Shown: positions 8,393 to 17,646 of the stretch, piece by piece
How the letters are laid out: each line of letters begins with the position of its first letter
Numbering within the stretch: the stretch's first letter is position 1
NCBI GenBank assembly: GCA_023430825.1
Contig: JAEYYL010000377.1
Location: forward strand, 1 to 41,385
DNA: 41,385 nucleotides
Direction: 5' to 3'
Source of the DNA: Verrucomicrobiota bacterium
GTDB lineage: Bacteria; Verrucomicrobiota; Verrucomicrobiia; Opitutales; Opitutaceae
Made by a program: the position numbers and the translations under genes
Notes under the pieces: model-generated
Database searches by the model: none
Told to the model about the DNA's origin: nothing
The model's input: the letters and a program-made list of their open reading frames with translations, nothing else

Positions 8393-8844
8393 AGGTTCTT
8401 TCCGAGGGGTTCTGGACTGGCCCTTACGACACTCCTCCGGGGGTTGCAGTTCGAGGCGCGAACGTCAGATCACACCCGCTTTGCCCCTCCGCCGCCGTCC
8501 GGTCTGCGTCATCGGGAAATCCCTGATCGCGCGCGAGCCCGAGCCTTCCCGCCAGCGTGCTTGAATTTTGGAGACGCCGCACGAATCCAGCTCACCGCGC
8601 CGGCGCGGCCGGGGCGCGACGCCTTGCCACGCGCCGCGAGCTCGTTTCCCGCGGGCTGGCGCACACCTAAAACCGTTCGGCACCACTCGCCCGATAATCG
8701 GTCCATGGGGCCGTGAAACTCCCAGCCAAGGGGAGATTCGGTCGTGCGGCGCGTCTCGTAGCGGGACTTCGCCACGCGGTCGCTTGGCGGCCAACGGCGA
8801 CCAGGGGGCGTCCAGCTCGCATCGCCATCCCAACACCACACTCA
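8393..8844. promoter_or_regulatory. Divergent control region between the sugar transferase and the EPS operon
   Basis: The 452 bases separate two divergent genes of one pathway, so both promoters should lie here. I find no convincing sigma-70 or sigma-54 promoter; a GATAAT near 8693 lacks a good partner. Two perfect palindromes stand out: CCGCGCCGGCGCGG at 8595-8608 and TTGGC-G-GCCAA at 8784-8794. Either may be an operator, but the GC-rich one could arise by chance. Reading frames across the region are not gene-like. Confidence 0.45.
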
Positions 8845-10116
8845 ATGAAAGCATCCCACCTCCTCCTGATCGCGACCACGGCCACGCTCGGCTCCTCCCT
8901 GGCCCACGGCTTCGCCCAGTTCGCCCGCGGCGAAGCACTGCTCTCGACCACGGCCACCGCGCGTTACGACTCCCGCGTGTTCGGCGGCGCGAACGCCGCC
9001 GATGATTACATCTTCACGCTCGACCCGCGGTTGATCTACCGCCGCGAAGCGGGGATGCTGAAACTCGATAGCAACATCGGCGTGCGCTTCAACCGCTACG
9101 TCGAGTTCGAGGAAATGAATTCGGAGGACTTGCTCGCCTCCGTCCGGCTCCATCTCCCGCCGCAGAGCTCCCCCATCCCGCGCGGTTCCTTCGAAATCAG
9201 CTATAACGAAAACACCGACGTCAATTACGACGTCAACCAGCGCGTCCGGGAGAAAAACTTCCTCACCTCCCTCGACGCCAGCATGCCCACCGGCCTGAAG
9301 ACGAGCATCCTCGCCGGCGGGTCGTATCGCCATGAGGAACGCAATCGCTTCAGCGATCGCGAACTGTGGTCGGGCAACGTCGGTTTTCGCTACGGCAACT
9401 TTCTCGGCGGCTCCACCTTCGATATCCGCTACCGCCGGCTCGAGGTCGAGACGACCGGCGGCAACGCCTGGAGCGTCCCGCTCAACCAGCAGAGCGACAT
9501 TTACTCCGCCACGTTCACGCGACCGATCTATCACGATATCCGCGGCTCCCTGAGCTACGGCTATCGCGTCCTCAACCGCTCCCGCTCCGAGGTCGCCGGC
9601 GGCGAGCGCCGCGACGCCGGCTCCATCGTTTCCGTCCGACTCGACGGCCCGTTTCTGCCGCAATCGATGTTCCCGAAGGTCGAAACCTCCCTGGTGCTCG
9701 GTTACCAGAAAGCGGAAACCCCCGGCGTGAACGACACCGGCGGCAGCCGCTTCGTCGGCAACATGAACATCAGCTGGCAGGCGCGCGAGCGCACCCGGCT
9801 CAGCTTCGAGGCCCGCCGCTCGCTCGATCTGTCGATCAACGATCTCACCGTCGAGACGACCGCCTTCGAGGCGCGCGTCTCCCAGTCGATCGGCGACTTC
9901 ACCTCCGCGACGTTGTTCGGGGGATACGAGGAGCGCACCTACCGCACCGTCGGCCGCGGCGACGATGCCCTCACCGGCGGCGGCAGTCTGCATTACCGCA
10001 TCACGAAATACTGGTCCGCCTACGGCGCGTATCGCGTCCGCGTCTCCGACTCCAGCACCTTCGCCGCCGAATATTCCCGGCACCTGGTGACGCTCTCGCT
10101 GAACTATATTTTCTAA
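8845..10116 (+). CDS. Outer-membrane beta-barrel protein of the EPS export machine
   Basis: The 423-residue precursor has a signal peptide (MKASHLLLIATTATLGSSLA) and then many short alternating strands ending in Phe (SLNYIF), as in outer-membrane barrels. Sequence pattern and position fit the BBP2-like porin group often found first in EPS loci. The following gene encodes a Wza-like protein too short to span the outer membrane. From work on bipartite EPS secretion in Myxococcus, where a barrel pairs with a short OPX protein, this is probably the outer-membrane channel. The ATG chosen is the one that opens the signal peptide; the frame continues upstream to 8713 with unconvincing sequence. The next gene follows after 12 bases. 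The barrel fold is inferred from composition and strand pattern. Confidence 0.8.
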   Translation: MKASHLLLIATTATLGSSLAHGFAQFARGEALLSTTATARYDSRVFGGANAADDYIFTLDPRLIYRREAGMLKLDSNIGVRFNRYVEFEEMNSEDLLASVRLHLPPQSSPIPRGSFEISYNENTDVNYDVNQRVREKNFLTSLDASMPTGLKTSILAGGSYRHEERNRFSDRELWSGNVGFRYGNFLGGSTFDIRYRRLEVETTGGNAWSVPLNQQSDIYSATFTRPIYHDIRGSLSYGYRVLNRSRSEVAGGERRDAGSIVSVRLDGPFLPQSMFPKVETSLVLGYQKAETPGVNDTGGSRFVGNMNISWQARERTRLSFEARRSLDLSINDLTVETTAFEARVSQSIGDFTSATLFGGYEERTYRTVGRGDDALTGGGSLHYRITKYWSAYGAYRVRVSDSSTFAAEYSRHLVTLSLNYIF

Positions 10117-10128
10117 CCGACGCCTTCC

Positions 10129-10767
10129 ATGCTGTCCCTTCGTATCGTCGTCCTCCCGTTGCTCGCCGCGGTCGCGCTGGCGCAAACGCCCCCCCCGGCC
10201 AACACGCCGTCCTCCGCTCTGCCCGCGGCCAACGACACCGATCCCTCCTACCGGCTCGCGCCCGGCGACTCGGTCTCCGTCAACGTTTACGCCGAGCCCG
10301 ACATGTCCGCGTCGCAACGCCTCGACAACTCGGGCGTCCTGCGCCTCCCCATGATCGGCGAGATCAAGCTCGGCGGCATGTCCGTCCGCGAGGCCGAGAA
10401 CACCCTCGAACAGCTCTACCAGGAGCGCGAGCTGCTGAAATCCCCGCTCGTCACGCTCGCCGTCAGCAACTACGCGCTCCGCGAGGTGTCTGTGCTCGGC
10501 GCCGTCCGTTCCCCGGGCAATTTCCAGTTCCCGAAGGAAACCGTCAGCCTCGACATCGCCGATCTGATCACACGCCTCGGCGGCTTCTCGCCCACCGCCA
10601 AATCCGACGCCGTCAGCGTCATCCGCCGCAAGCCCGATGGCTCCGAGGAGGTCACGACCGTCGACGTCGAACGCATGATCTCCGGCCGCCGCCGCGGCGA
10701 CTCCGCCCGCCGCGAGTTCGCCGTCTATCCGGGTGACCGCATCTGGGTGCCCGAACGCCTTTTCTAA
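10129..10767 (+). CDS. Short polysaccharide export protein (OPX/Wza family)
   Basis: A periplasmic link between the inner-membrane copolymerase and the outer membrane during EPS export. After a signal peptide (about 1-19, ending ALAQ) comes a polysaccharide-export domain (about 39-112, with YRLAPGDSVSVNVY) and one SLBB domain (about 117-175, with VLGAVRSPGNF). At 212 residues it is little over half of E. coli Wza, and it lacks both the lipidation Cys and the C-terminal helix that forms Wza's own pore. The outer-membrane passage must come from another protein, and the beta-barrel just upstream is the obvious candidate. It ends 28 bases before the copolymerase gene. Confidence 0.92.
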   Translation: MLSLRIVVLPLLAAVALAQTPPPANTPSSALPAANDTDPSYRLAPGDSVSVNVYAEPDMSASQRLDNSGVLRLPMIGEIKLGGMSVREAENTLEQLYQERELLKSPLVTLAVSNYALREVSVLGAVRSPGNFQFPKETVSLDIADLITRLGGFSPTAKSDAVSVIRRKPDGSEEVTTVDVERMISGRRRGDSARREFAVYPGDRIWVPERLF

Positions 10768-10795
10768 TCCACTTCAACGCTTCCCTCCCAGCCAC

Positions 10796-12949
10796 ATGCC
10801 TACTGCCAAGCCTGCCACCGGCGCTCCGCCGCCCGCCCTCCGGATCTCGCCTCGCGATCTCCTGCAAATGTTCCAGGAGCGCTGGCTCATCGGTCTGCTC
10901 GTGGGCGCCGCCGCCGCCACGGCGTTCGTCTTCCTCCAGCCGAACAAGGAGCCCGTTTACTACAGCGAAGTCAGCCTCCTCTTCGAGTCCCGCAAGGATC
11001 GCGTGCTGAACATCCAGGAGGTCGTCGAGACCGGCGTGCGCAGCACCAACGAGCTCAACATCCACGCCGAACAGCTCCGCAGCCAGACCTTCTTCGAATA
11101 CATGCTCACCTCCTTCAACCAGGAGGAAACCGAGCGCATCCAGCGCGCCTACCGCGATCCGCTCCAACCCGAGAAACCCGTCCCGAGCATCGCGGAGATC
11201 ATCCGCCCGAACGTGCAGATCATGCCGCGGCGCAACACCACGATCATCGCCATCGGCGTCTCCAACCGCAACCCCGAGATCGCCGCCCTGATCGCCAATC
11301 GCTACGCGCGCCGCTACATCGATTACAACCTCGACCGCGCCAACAGCGGCACCAACTCCGCGATCATCTTCCTCCGCAACCAGGCCGAGGAAATGCGCTC
11401 GCAGGTCGAGGCCGTCGAAGCCTCGCTCCAGGACTACCGCGCGAAATACAACATCGCCTCCCTCGGCGAGAACCAGAGCGTCGTCCTCCAGAAGGTCGGC
11501 ACCGTCGGCACCGCCCTCGTCCGCGCCCAGATGGAACAGGTCGAGATGAACTCCGTCCTCGACAAGATCGAGGAATACCGCGCCGGCAACCGCGACCTGC
11601 TCGAGATTCCGCAGATCGCCTCCTTCGGCCAGGTCAGCGGTTTCCGCAGCCGGCTCGCGGAGCTGAAGGCGCAGCGTCTCCTGCTCTCCGAAAAATATCT
11701 GCGGCTCCATCCGAAGATGGTGCAAAACGAACTCGAGACCAACGAGACGTCCCGCCTCCTCGAGGAAGCCATCACCATGGCGATCGCCAATCTCGAGACG
11801 CGTCTCCGCATCGCCATGCAACACGAGTCGCGCCTCCGCAAGGAACTCGCCGAGGCCGAAAACATGGCCCACCAGCTCGACAAGACGTCCGTCGACTACC
11901 GCTTCCTCGAGCAGGACGCGGCCACCAAGCGCGCCACCTACGCCCGCATCGTCGACCGGCTCAACGAGGCCAGCGTCGCCAGCCAGATGGAAAACACCAA
12001 CATCAAGATCTTCGACCCCGCCTACGTGCCCGTCACCGCCGTCGGCGACAACGCCCTCGCCCTCGGCCTCAAGGCCGGATTCATCGGCATCGGCCTCCTC
12101 GTCTTCGTGCCGCTCGGCTTCGGGTTCTTCGACACGCGCATCAAGACCGTCTCGCACGTCGAGGATTCCCTCGGCGAAACCCTCCTCGGCGCGGTGAAGA
12201 CCATCGACGGCCTCGGCGAGATCGAGCGCGCCCACGTGTATCGACTCCACAAGGACGACGGCCTCACCGAGAGCTACCGCGGCATCTACAGCGCGATCGA
12301 CATCCACTCCACCGAGGGCTTCCCCAAGGCGATCGTGAGCACCAGCAGCATGCCCGGCGACGGCAAGAGCCTCACCGCGAGCAACCTCGCCGCCGTCTTC
12401 GCCTCGCACGGCCGGCGCACGCTGCTGGTCGATTGCGACCTCCGCCGCCCCGTCCTCCACCGCTACTTCGGCGTCGATGTCACCAACGGCTGGATACAGT
12501 GCCTCACGCCCGCCGCGCTCGCGGCGAATCCGCCCGTCGAGCCGCCCGCGATCGCGTTCACCGAGAACCTCGACCTGCTGCCGTCCGGCGGCGTCGCCAA
12601 GAACCCGACCGAGACCCTCGAGAAATTCGTCACCTCCGGCATGCTCAAGCGCCTGCTCACGCGCTACGATCTCGTCATCCTCGATACGCCGCCCGTCGCC
12701 GTATTCCCCGATGCGTTGCTGCTCGCCCGCTACTGCAAGGAGCTGATCTACGTCTGCAAATACGGCTCTGTTCGCCTCAACGCCGTGCGCAAGACCCTGC
12801 AAAAGGTCCACGAAACCGGCATCAAGGTGCTCGGCCTCGTGATCAACCAGATGCCCGAGTCGCGCTTCCGCACCAGCGGCTACAGCGGTTACGGCGCTTA
12901 CGGGCAGGAATACTATCAGGCTTACGCCAAGTCGCACGCCGACTCCTGA
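10796..12949 (+). CDS. Polysaccharide copolymerase with BY-kinase domain (Wzc-like)
   Basis: This inner-membrane protein sets chain length and drives export through cycles of tyrosine autophosphorylation. The 717 residues run as follows: first helix (about 30-48), Wzz-type periplasmic domain with coiled-coil stretches, second helix (about 422-444), then a cytoplasmic kinase. The kinase shows Walker A SSMPGDGKS (about 517-525), Walker A' LLVDCDLRRP and Walker B LVILDTPPV. The tail is Tyr-rich (SGYGAYGQEYYQAY), the usual autophosphorylation cluster. The ATG at 10796 follows the previous gene by 28 bases; the frame extends upstream into that gene and was not used. No separate low-molecular-weight tyrosine phosphatase is in the window. 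Confidence 0.94.
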   Translation: MPTAKPATGAPPPALRISPRDLLQMFQERWLIGLLVGAAAATAFVFLQPNKEPVYYSEVSLLFESRKDRVLNIQEVVETGVRSTNELNIHAEQLRSQTFFEYMLTSFNQEETERIQRAYRDPLQPEKPVPSIAEIIRPNVQIMPRRNTTIIAIGVSNRNPEIAALIANRYARRYIDYNLDRANSGTNSAIIFLRNQAEEMRSQVEAVEASLQDYRAKYNIASLGENQSVVLQKVGTVGTALVRAQMEQVEMNSVLDKIEEYRAGNRDLLEIPQIASFGQVSGFRSRLAELKAQRLLLSEKYLRLHPKMVQNELETNETSRLLEEAITMAIANLETRLRIAMQHESRLRKELAEAENMAHQLDKTSVDYRFLEQDAATKRATYARIVDRLNEASVASQMENTNIKIFDPAYVPVTAVGDNALALGLKAGFIGIGLLVFVPLGFGFFDTRIKTVSHVEDSLGETLLGAVKTIDGLGEIERAHVYRLHKDDGLTESYRGIYSAIDIHSTEGFPKAIVSTSSMPGDGKSLTASNLAAVFASHGRRTLLVDCDLRRPVLHRYFGVDVTNGWIQCLTPAALAANPPVEPPAIAFTENLDLLPSGGVAKNPTETLEKFVTSGMLKRLLTRYDLVILDTPPVAVFPDALLLARYCKELIYVCKYGSVRLNAVRKTLQKVHETGIKVLGLVINQMPESRFRTSGYSGYGAYGQEYYQAYAKSHADS

Positions 12950-12963
12950 GCCGCCTCCGCGCC

Positions 12964-14475
12964 GTGACCCAGGCCGAACCAGATCGCGCGCCCGGTTCCG
13001 CGGCCGCGCTGCGATTCCTCGCAGCCATCCTGCTTCTCGCCGCGCTCGCGCTCGCGCCGCTCTACTACGGAGCGACGCGCGCGCTGCCGCTGGAGATTGC
13101 GACCGTCCTGCTCACCGCCGGGGGCGCCGCCTGGGCCTTGTCGCGCGCGCTCACCGGCCGCTATGCCCTGCCACCCGCCGCGATGCGCTGGGGCGTCGCG
13201 CTCGTTGCCGTCTCCGCCCTCGCCTGGCTTTTCGTTCTCGTTCCACCGGCGTGGCCCGAGTTCACGCGCGACCATGTCGCCCGCCTCGCCGCCCGCTGGC
13301 CCGGCAGCGTGATGCCCCGGTCCTTCAACGTCGTCCTCGCCTGGTCCGGCGCGCTCGTGCTCGCCTTGTTCGCCCTGCACGATCTGGCGCGCGAACCGCG
13401 CTGGCGCCGCGCGATCGCCGGCACGGTCGTGCTCGCCGGCGCGGCCGTCGCCCTGCTCGGGCTGGTGCAGAACGCCACGCGCGCCAGCGGGATCTACTGG
13501 GACGACAGCCATCGGGTGCCCGGCGCGTTCTTCGGCACGTTCTTTCACCACACGTCCGCCGGCGCCTACCTCAACACCGTCTGGCCGCTCGGCATCGCGC
13601 TCGCCCTCACGCTCATCCGCCTCGGCGCCGCCACCTCCGCGCAGCGCACCGTCATCTTCGGCTCCCTCGTTTGCGCCACCCTCGCGCTCGCCGCGCACAC
13701 CGCGCACGTGTCGAAACTCCCGCAGGTCCTCGCCGCCCTCGCCTTCGGCACGCTCGCGTTGTGGGCCGGCCTCTGGCGCGTGCTCGGTGAGGTCCGCGGC
13801 CTGCGCATCGCCACCGGCACCGTCTGCGCCCTCGCCGCCGCAGGCGTCATCTACTTCGGCGCCGCGCGGCTCGACACGATCGCGGCGCGCTGGGACGACT
13901 TCAAACGCACGCAATTCGGCCCCGAGCGCGAACGCGTCGTCACCGCTCCACCGCCCGTGGAAGCCTGGCCGCGCTTGATGCGCGACGATCTTTTCATCCC
14001 GTCCGATCACCACGGCTATCCGCTCGGCGATCGGGGCGCCGCCTACGCCACCGCGCTCGCCGCGATGGGCGAGCGCCCGTGGTTCGGCTGGGGCCCCGGC
14101 GGCTGGACCGCCGCGGCCGCGGCCCACTCGCAGGACCCGTTCATCCGCACGTTTTACCTGCTGGTTCAGTTCACGCATCAGGACTCCCTGCAAACCGTCG
14201 TGGAATGGGGCCTCGTCGGCGCCGCCGGTTGGGCACTGCTCGTGCCCGGCGCACTGCTCCACGGTGTCGCCCGCCTCGGCCCGCGCCCCTCGCACGATTT
14301 CGTCGGCGCCGGCGCCGTCGTCGCGCTCGGCAGCGTCCTTGCGCAGTCGCTCATCGATTTTCCCCTCCAGATCCCGGCGGTGCAGCTCAACGCCGTGGGC
14401 CTCGCCGCCCTCGCCTGGTCCGTGCCGTCGCACTCCTCCGCTTCCTCCGTGTCCAACTCCTTCAACCACTCATGA
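12964..14475 (+). CDS. O-antigen ligase/polymerase-like membrane protein (Wzy_C family)
   Basis: A multi-pass membrane protein of 503 residues with about ten hydrophobic segments and a large loop before HQDSLQTVVEWGLVG (about 404-418), the H-D-x-x-L-x-x-x-x-E-x-G pattern of O-antigen ligases and Wzy polymerases. It could join EPS repeat units or move finished chains to an acceptor. The start is GTG, 14 bases after the kinase gene, and opens MTQAEPDRAPGS just before the first helix; the frame upstream lies inside the kinase gene. It overlaps the next gene by four bases. A second polymerase candidate lies at 30447-31805, so the division of labour is open. Confidence 0.8.
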   Translation: MTQAEPDRAPGSAAALRFLAAILLLAALALAPLYYGATRALPLEIATVLLTAGGAAWALSRALTGRYALPPAAMRWGVALVAVSALAWLFVLVPPAWPEFTRDHVARLAARWPGSVMPRSFNVVLAWSGALVLALFALHDLAREPRWRRAIAGTVVLAGAAVALLGLVQNATRASGIYWDDSHRVPGAFFGTFFHHTSAGAYLNTVWPLGIALALTLIRLGAATSAQRTVIFGSLVCATLALAAHTAHVSKLPQVLAALAFGTLALWAGLWRVLGEVRGLRIATGTVCALAAAGVIYFGAARLDTIAARWDDFKRTQFGPERERVVTAPPPVEAWPRLMRDDLFIPSDHHGYPLGDRGAAYATALAAMGERPWFGWGPGGWTAAAAAHSQDPFIRTFYLLVQFTHQDSLQTVVEWGLVGAAGWALLVPGALLHGVARLGPRPSHDFVGAGAVVALGSVLAQSLIDFPLQIPAVQLNAVGLAALAWSVPSHSSASSVSNSFNHS

Positions 14476-15344
14476 GCGTCCTCAATCCTCCCAGCGAAAC
14501 GGTCATCCGACCCAATTCCTCCTGGCTCCGCATCGACTGGCGCGGCGTCCTGCAATACAAGGACCTCGTCCTGCTGATGGTGCGGCGCGATTTCATCGCG
14601 CGCTACAAGCAGACGATCCTCGGGCCCGCGTGGTTCATGATCAATCCGATCCTGACTTCGCTCATGTTCACCCTGGTGTTCAGCCGCGTCCTCGGCGTCG
14701 GCACCGCCGGCGTCCCGCCCGTGCTGTTCTATCTCTCGGGCATGCTCGGCTGGTCGTATTTCTCCAATCTCCTGAGCACCACCAGCAACGCCCTCCTCCA
14801 CAACGCCGCACTCTTCGGGAAGGTCTATTTTCCCCGCCTCGTCGTCCCCACCGCGATGTCGATCTCGAGCTGCATCGCCTTCGGCATCCAGCTCTGCACG
14901 TTCCTCGCCGTCCTCGGGTTCTATGCCGCCACCGGCCGCGTCGATGTCTCGCTGCCGCAAGTCGGCCTCGCCCTCCTCGGCGTCCCGCTGCTGCTCGTGC
15001 ATGTCGCCCTCCTCTCCGTCGGCGTCGGCCTAACGCTCGCGTCGATCACCGCGAAGTATCGGGATTTCCAGCACCTCACCGGCTTCATGGTCCACCTGTG
15101 GATGTATGCCACCCCGGTCATCTTCCCGTTCAGTCACATCCAGCAGAAATTCCCCGGCTACTCCTGGATCGCCGCCGCCAACCCCATGGCCGCGGTCGTC
15201 GAAAACTTCCGCGCGCTGTTCTTCGGCACCGCGCCGCTCCCGCTCTCCTACCAGGCCCTCTCGATCGGCGTCGCCGCCGCCCTTTTCATCTTCGGCGTCC
15301 TCAACTACCAGCGCACCGCCCGCACATTCATCGACACCGTCTGA
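14472..15344 (+). CDS. wzm: ABC-2 type polysaccharide transporter permease (Wzm-like)
   Basis: The membrane half of a glycan exporter. The 290 residues carry the ABC-2 permease pattern: an N-terminal amphipathic stretch (LVLLMVRRDFIARYKQT), GPAWFMINPILTSLMFTLVF, then about six helices. MYATPVIFP and AANPMAAVVENFRALFF near the end are typical of capsule and O-antigen permeases. It overlaps the ligase-like gene by four bases and precedes its ATPase by 39 bases. In other systems such transporters export a complete chain on its lipid carrier. Here it is encoded with polymerase and copolymerase genes, so it may instead flip single lipid-linked repeat units. Confidence 0.92.
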   Translation: MSVLNPPSETVIRPNSSWLRIDWRGVLQYKDLVLLMVRRDFIARYKQTILGPAWFMINPILTSLMFTLVFSRVLGVGTAGVPPVLFYLSGMLGWSYFSNLLSTTSNALLHNAALFGKVYFPRLVVPTAMSISSCIAFGIQLCTFLAVLGFYAATGRVDVSLPQVGLALLGVPLLLVHVALLSVGVGLTLASITAKYRDFQHLTGFMVHLWMYATPVIFPFSHIQQKFPGYSWIAAANPMAAVVENFRALFFGTAPLPLSYQALSIGVAAALFIFGVLNYQRTARTFIDTV

Positions 15345-15383
15345 TCCCTCCTTCGAGCCACCATCCCTTTTTCCCGCCGTTCC

Positions 15384-16694
15384 ATGTCTCAACCCACCAT
15401 CTCCGTTCGCCACATCTCGAAGAAGTATCGCCTCGGCCTCGTCGGCATGACGACGTTGCGCGACGAACTCCAGCGCCGCTGGGCGCGCCTCCGCGGTGAC
15501 CACACCGCACTCGGCGTCCAGCCCAAGGCCCAGACGCCCGACGGCGGCAACGAGTTCTGGGCCCTGCGCGACGTCAGCTTCGACGTCCAGCAGGGCGACG
15601 TCGTCGGCCTCATCGGCCGCAACGGCGCCGGCAAAAGCACCCTCCTGAAAATCCTCAGCCGCATCACCGAGCCCACCCTCGGCGAGATCCGCCTGCGCGG
15701 CCGCGTCGCCAGCCTCCTCGAGGTCGGCACCGGCTTCCACCCCGAACTCAGCGGCTACGAAAACATCTATCTCAACGGCGCCATCCTCGGCATGTCCCGC
15801 GCCGAGATCCGCAAGAAATTCGACGAGATCGTCGAGTTCTCCGAAATCGGGAAGTTCATCGACACCCCCGTGAAGCGCTACTCGAGCGGCATGTATGTGC
15901 GCCTCGCCTTCGCCGTCGCCGCCCACCTCGAACCCGAGATTCTCATCATCGACGAGGTGCTCGCCGTCGGCGACGTCGCCTTCCAGCGCAAATGCCTCGG
16001 CAAGGTCCGCGAAATTTCCCGCGGCCAGAATCGCACCGTCATGTTCGTCAGCCACAACATGAACGCCGTCGAAAACATCTGCACGCGCGGCGTCCTCATG
16101 AAACAGGGCCAGGTCGTCCGCGAGGGGGCCGACGTCCGCGAAATCGTCCGCCAATACATCGCCGAACACGCGCAGGCCGCCTCCGGCGCCGCTTGGGAAA
16201 ATCCCGGCGAGGCCTGGAAGAACGACTACTTCCGCGTCGATCGTTTCTATCTCACCGATGCCAGCGGCGAGGTCATCACCCACGCCGTCTCCAACGACCA
16301 GCCGGTCAACGTCGTCATCGAGGGCGAGGTGCTGAAAACCGACTCCAGCCTCCAACTCGGCTACGGCCTCTTCACCGACGAGATGGACGCACTCTACGTC
16401 AGCACGAATCTCGACCAGCCCGAGGCCACCTGGACCGAACTCCAGCGCGGCCCCGTCCGCCTCACGTCCCGCATTCCCGCGCGTCTCGTCAACGAGGGCG
16501 AATACCGCGTCGGCCTCTTCGCCGGTCTCTATCGCCGCAAGTGGTTCTGCGAACCCGGCGTCAAGGGCCCCACCCTCGCCTATGAGGTGCGCGGCGGCCT
16601 CAGCGACTCGCCCTGCCTCGTCACGCGCCGCCCCGGCTACTTCGCTCCCGTGCTCGAGTGGCAGGTCCGCAACGGCGTCGAACTCATCGCCTGA
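15384..16694 (+). CDS. wzt: Polysaccharide ABC transporter ATPase with C-terminal Wzt-type domain
   Basis: The ATPase that powers the permease just upstream. The nucleotide-binding domain shows GRNGAGKS (Walker A, 78-85), a degenerate signature YSSGM (166-170), Walker B ILIIDEVLAVGD (186-197) and switch His224. It has the roughly 30-residue insertion before the core strands that is typical of glycan ABC ATPases. From about 275 to the end is a separate beta-rich domain like the Wzt carbohydrate-binding domain, which reads a terminal modification of the chain before export. At 436 residues it matches two-domain Wzt rather than short KpsT. No methyltransferase or kinase that would make such a cap is in the window. 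Confidence 0.93.
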   Translation: MSQPTISVRHISKKYRLGLVGMTTLRDELQRRWARLRGDHTALGVQPKAQTPDGGNEFWALRDVSFDVQQGDVVGLIGRNGAGKSTLLKILSRITEPTLGEIRLRGRVASLLEVGTGFHPELSGYENIYLNGAILGMSRAEIRKKFDEIVEFSEIGKFIDTPVKRYSSGMYVRLAFAVAAHLEPEILIIDEVLAVGDVAFQRKCLGKVREISRGQNRTVMFVSHNMNAVENICTRGVLMKQGQVVREGADVREIVRQYIAEHAQAASGAAWENPGEAWKNDYFRVDRFYLTDASGEVITHAVSNDQPVNVVIEGEVLKTDSSLQLGYGLFTDEMDALYVSTNLDQPEATWTELQRGPVRLTSRIPARLVNEGEYRVGLFAGLYRRKWFCEPGVKGPTLAYEVRGGLSDSPCLVTRRPGYFAPVLEWQVRNGVELIA

Positions 16695-16709
16695 TCCTCC
16701 CGCGCCGCC

Positions 16710-17642
16710 GTGTCCGACCGCGCTCCCGTCGCCCTCTTCGTTTACAACCGGCCTGACCACACGCGTCAGACGCTGGAAGCCCTCGCGCGCAACCGCCTCG
16801 CCGCCGACACCACGCTCTACGTCTTCGCCGACGGCCCGAAACCCGGCGCGCCCGCCGCCGACCTCGAACGCATCGCCGCCACCCGCGCCCTCGTGCGCAG
16901 CCGGCCGTGGACCGCCCGCGTCGAACTCATCGAGTCCGACACCAACCGCGGCCTCGCCGCGTCGATCCTCGGCGGCGTCGGCCGCGTGCTCGCCATGCAC
17001 GACCGCATCATCGTGCTCGAGGACGACATCGTCACCTCGCCCGGCTTCCTCGAGTTCATGAACCGCAGCCTGGAGCTCTACGCCCGCGATTCCCGCGTGA
17101 TGCACGTCTCCGGCTACATGTATCCCCTCGGTCTCCAGACTCCGGATACGGCGTTCCTGCGCATTCTCTCGTGCTGGGGCTGGGCGACGTGGGCCCGCGC
17201 CTGGCGGCACTACGACGACGATGTCGCCACCCACCTCGCTCGGCTCGATACCCCGCACCGCGTCCGCAAGTTCAACATCGAGGGCCACGCCGACTTCCAC
17301 CGCCAGCTCCTCGACAACCAGCGCGGACGCATCCGTTCGTGGGCCGTGCGCTGGTATGCCTCCTGGCTCGCGCAGGACGGCCTCTCGCTTTTCCCCACCC
17401 AATCGCTCGTGCGCAACGTCGGCCACGACGGCACCGGCGTGCACTGCCACGCCAACCATCGCTTCGACACCACCGTCGTCGACGCGATTCCCGTGCGGCG
17501 TCTCCCGCTCCGCGAGAACGTCGCGCTCCGCTGGCGCATCAACGAATTCTACCGCTCCGGCCGCGTCGACCGCTCGTTCCCCCGCATCTGGCTCAACAGC
17601 CGCCTCGTGCTTCCCATCCGTCGCCGCCTCGCCGCGATCTGA
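16710..17642 (+). CDS. GT-A fold glycosyltransferase
   Basis: A predicted cytoplasmic glycosyltransferase of 310 residues that would add one sugar to the lipid-linked EPS unit. It begins PVALFVYNRPDHTRQTLEAL, the nucleotide-sugar binding start of this GT2-like group. The metal-binding acidic motif is VLEDDIVTSPGFLEFMN (about 107-123), and SCWGWATWARAW (about 152-163) is a hallmark of the group. The start is GTG, 15 bases after the ATPase gene, with no better ATG before the conserved N-terminus. Donor and acceptor are unknown. It is the first of thirteen glycosyltransferase genes in the operon. Confidence 0.85.
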   Translation: MSDRAPVALFVYNRPDHTRQTLEALARNRLAADTTLYVFADGPKPGAPAADLERIAATRALVRSRPWTARVELIESDTNRGLAASILGGVGRVLAMHDRIIVLEDDIVTSPGFLEFMNRSLELYARDSRVMHVSGYMYPLGLQTPDTAFLRILSCWGWATWARAWRHYDDDVATHLARLDTPHRVRKFNIEGHADFHRQLLDNQRGRIRSWAVRWYASWLAQDGLSLFPTQSLVRNVGHDGTGVHCHANHRFDTTVVDAIPVRRLPLRENVALRWRINEFYRSGRVDRSFPRIWLNSRLVLPIRRRLAAI

Positions 17643-17646
17643 CGCC

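Noticed and set aside
10652..12937. 761-residue reading frame on the minus strand opposite the copolymerase gene
   Set aside because: It is the mirror of a strongly conserved gene. Its Asp/Glu/Gly/Val-rich sequence is typical of antisense frames in high-GC DNA and shows no domain.
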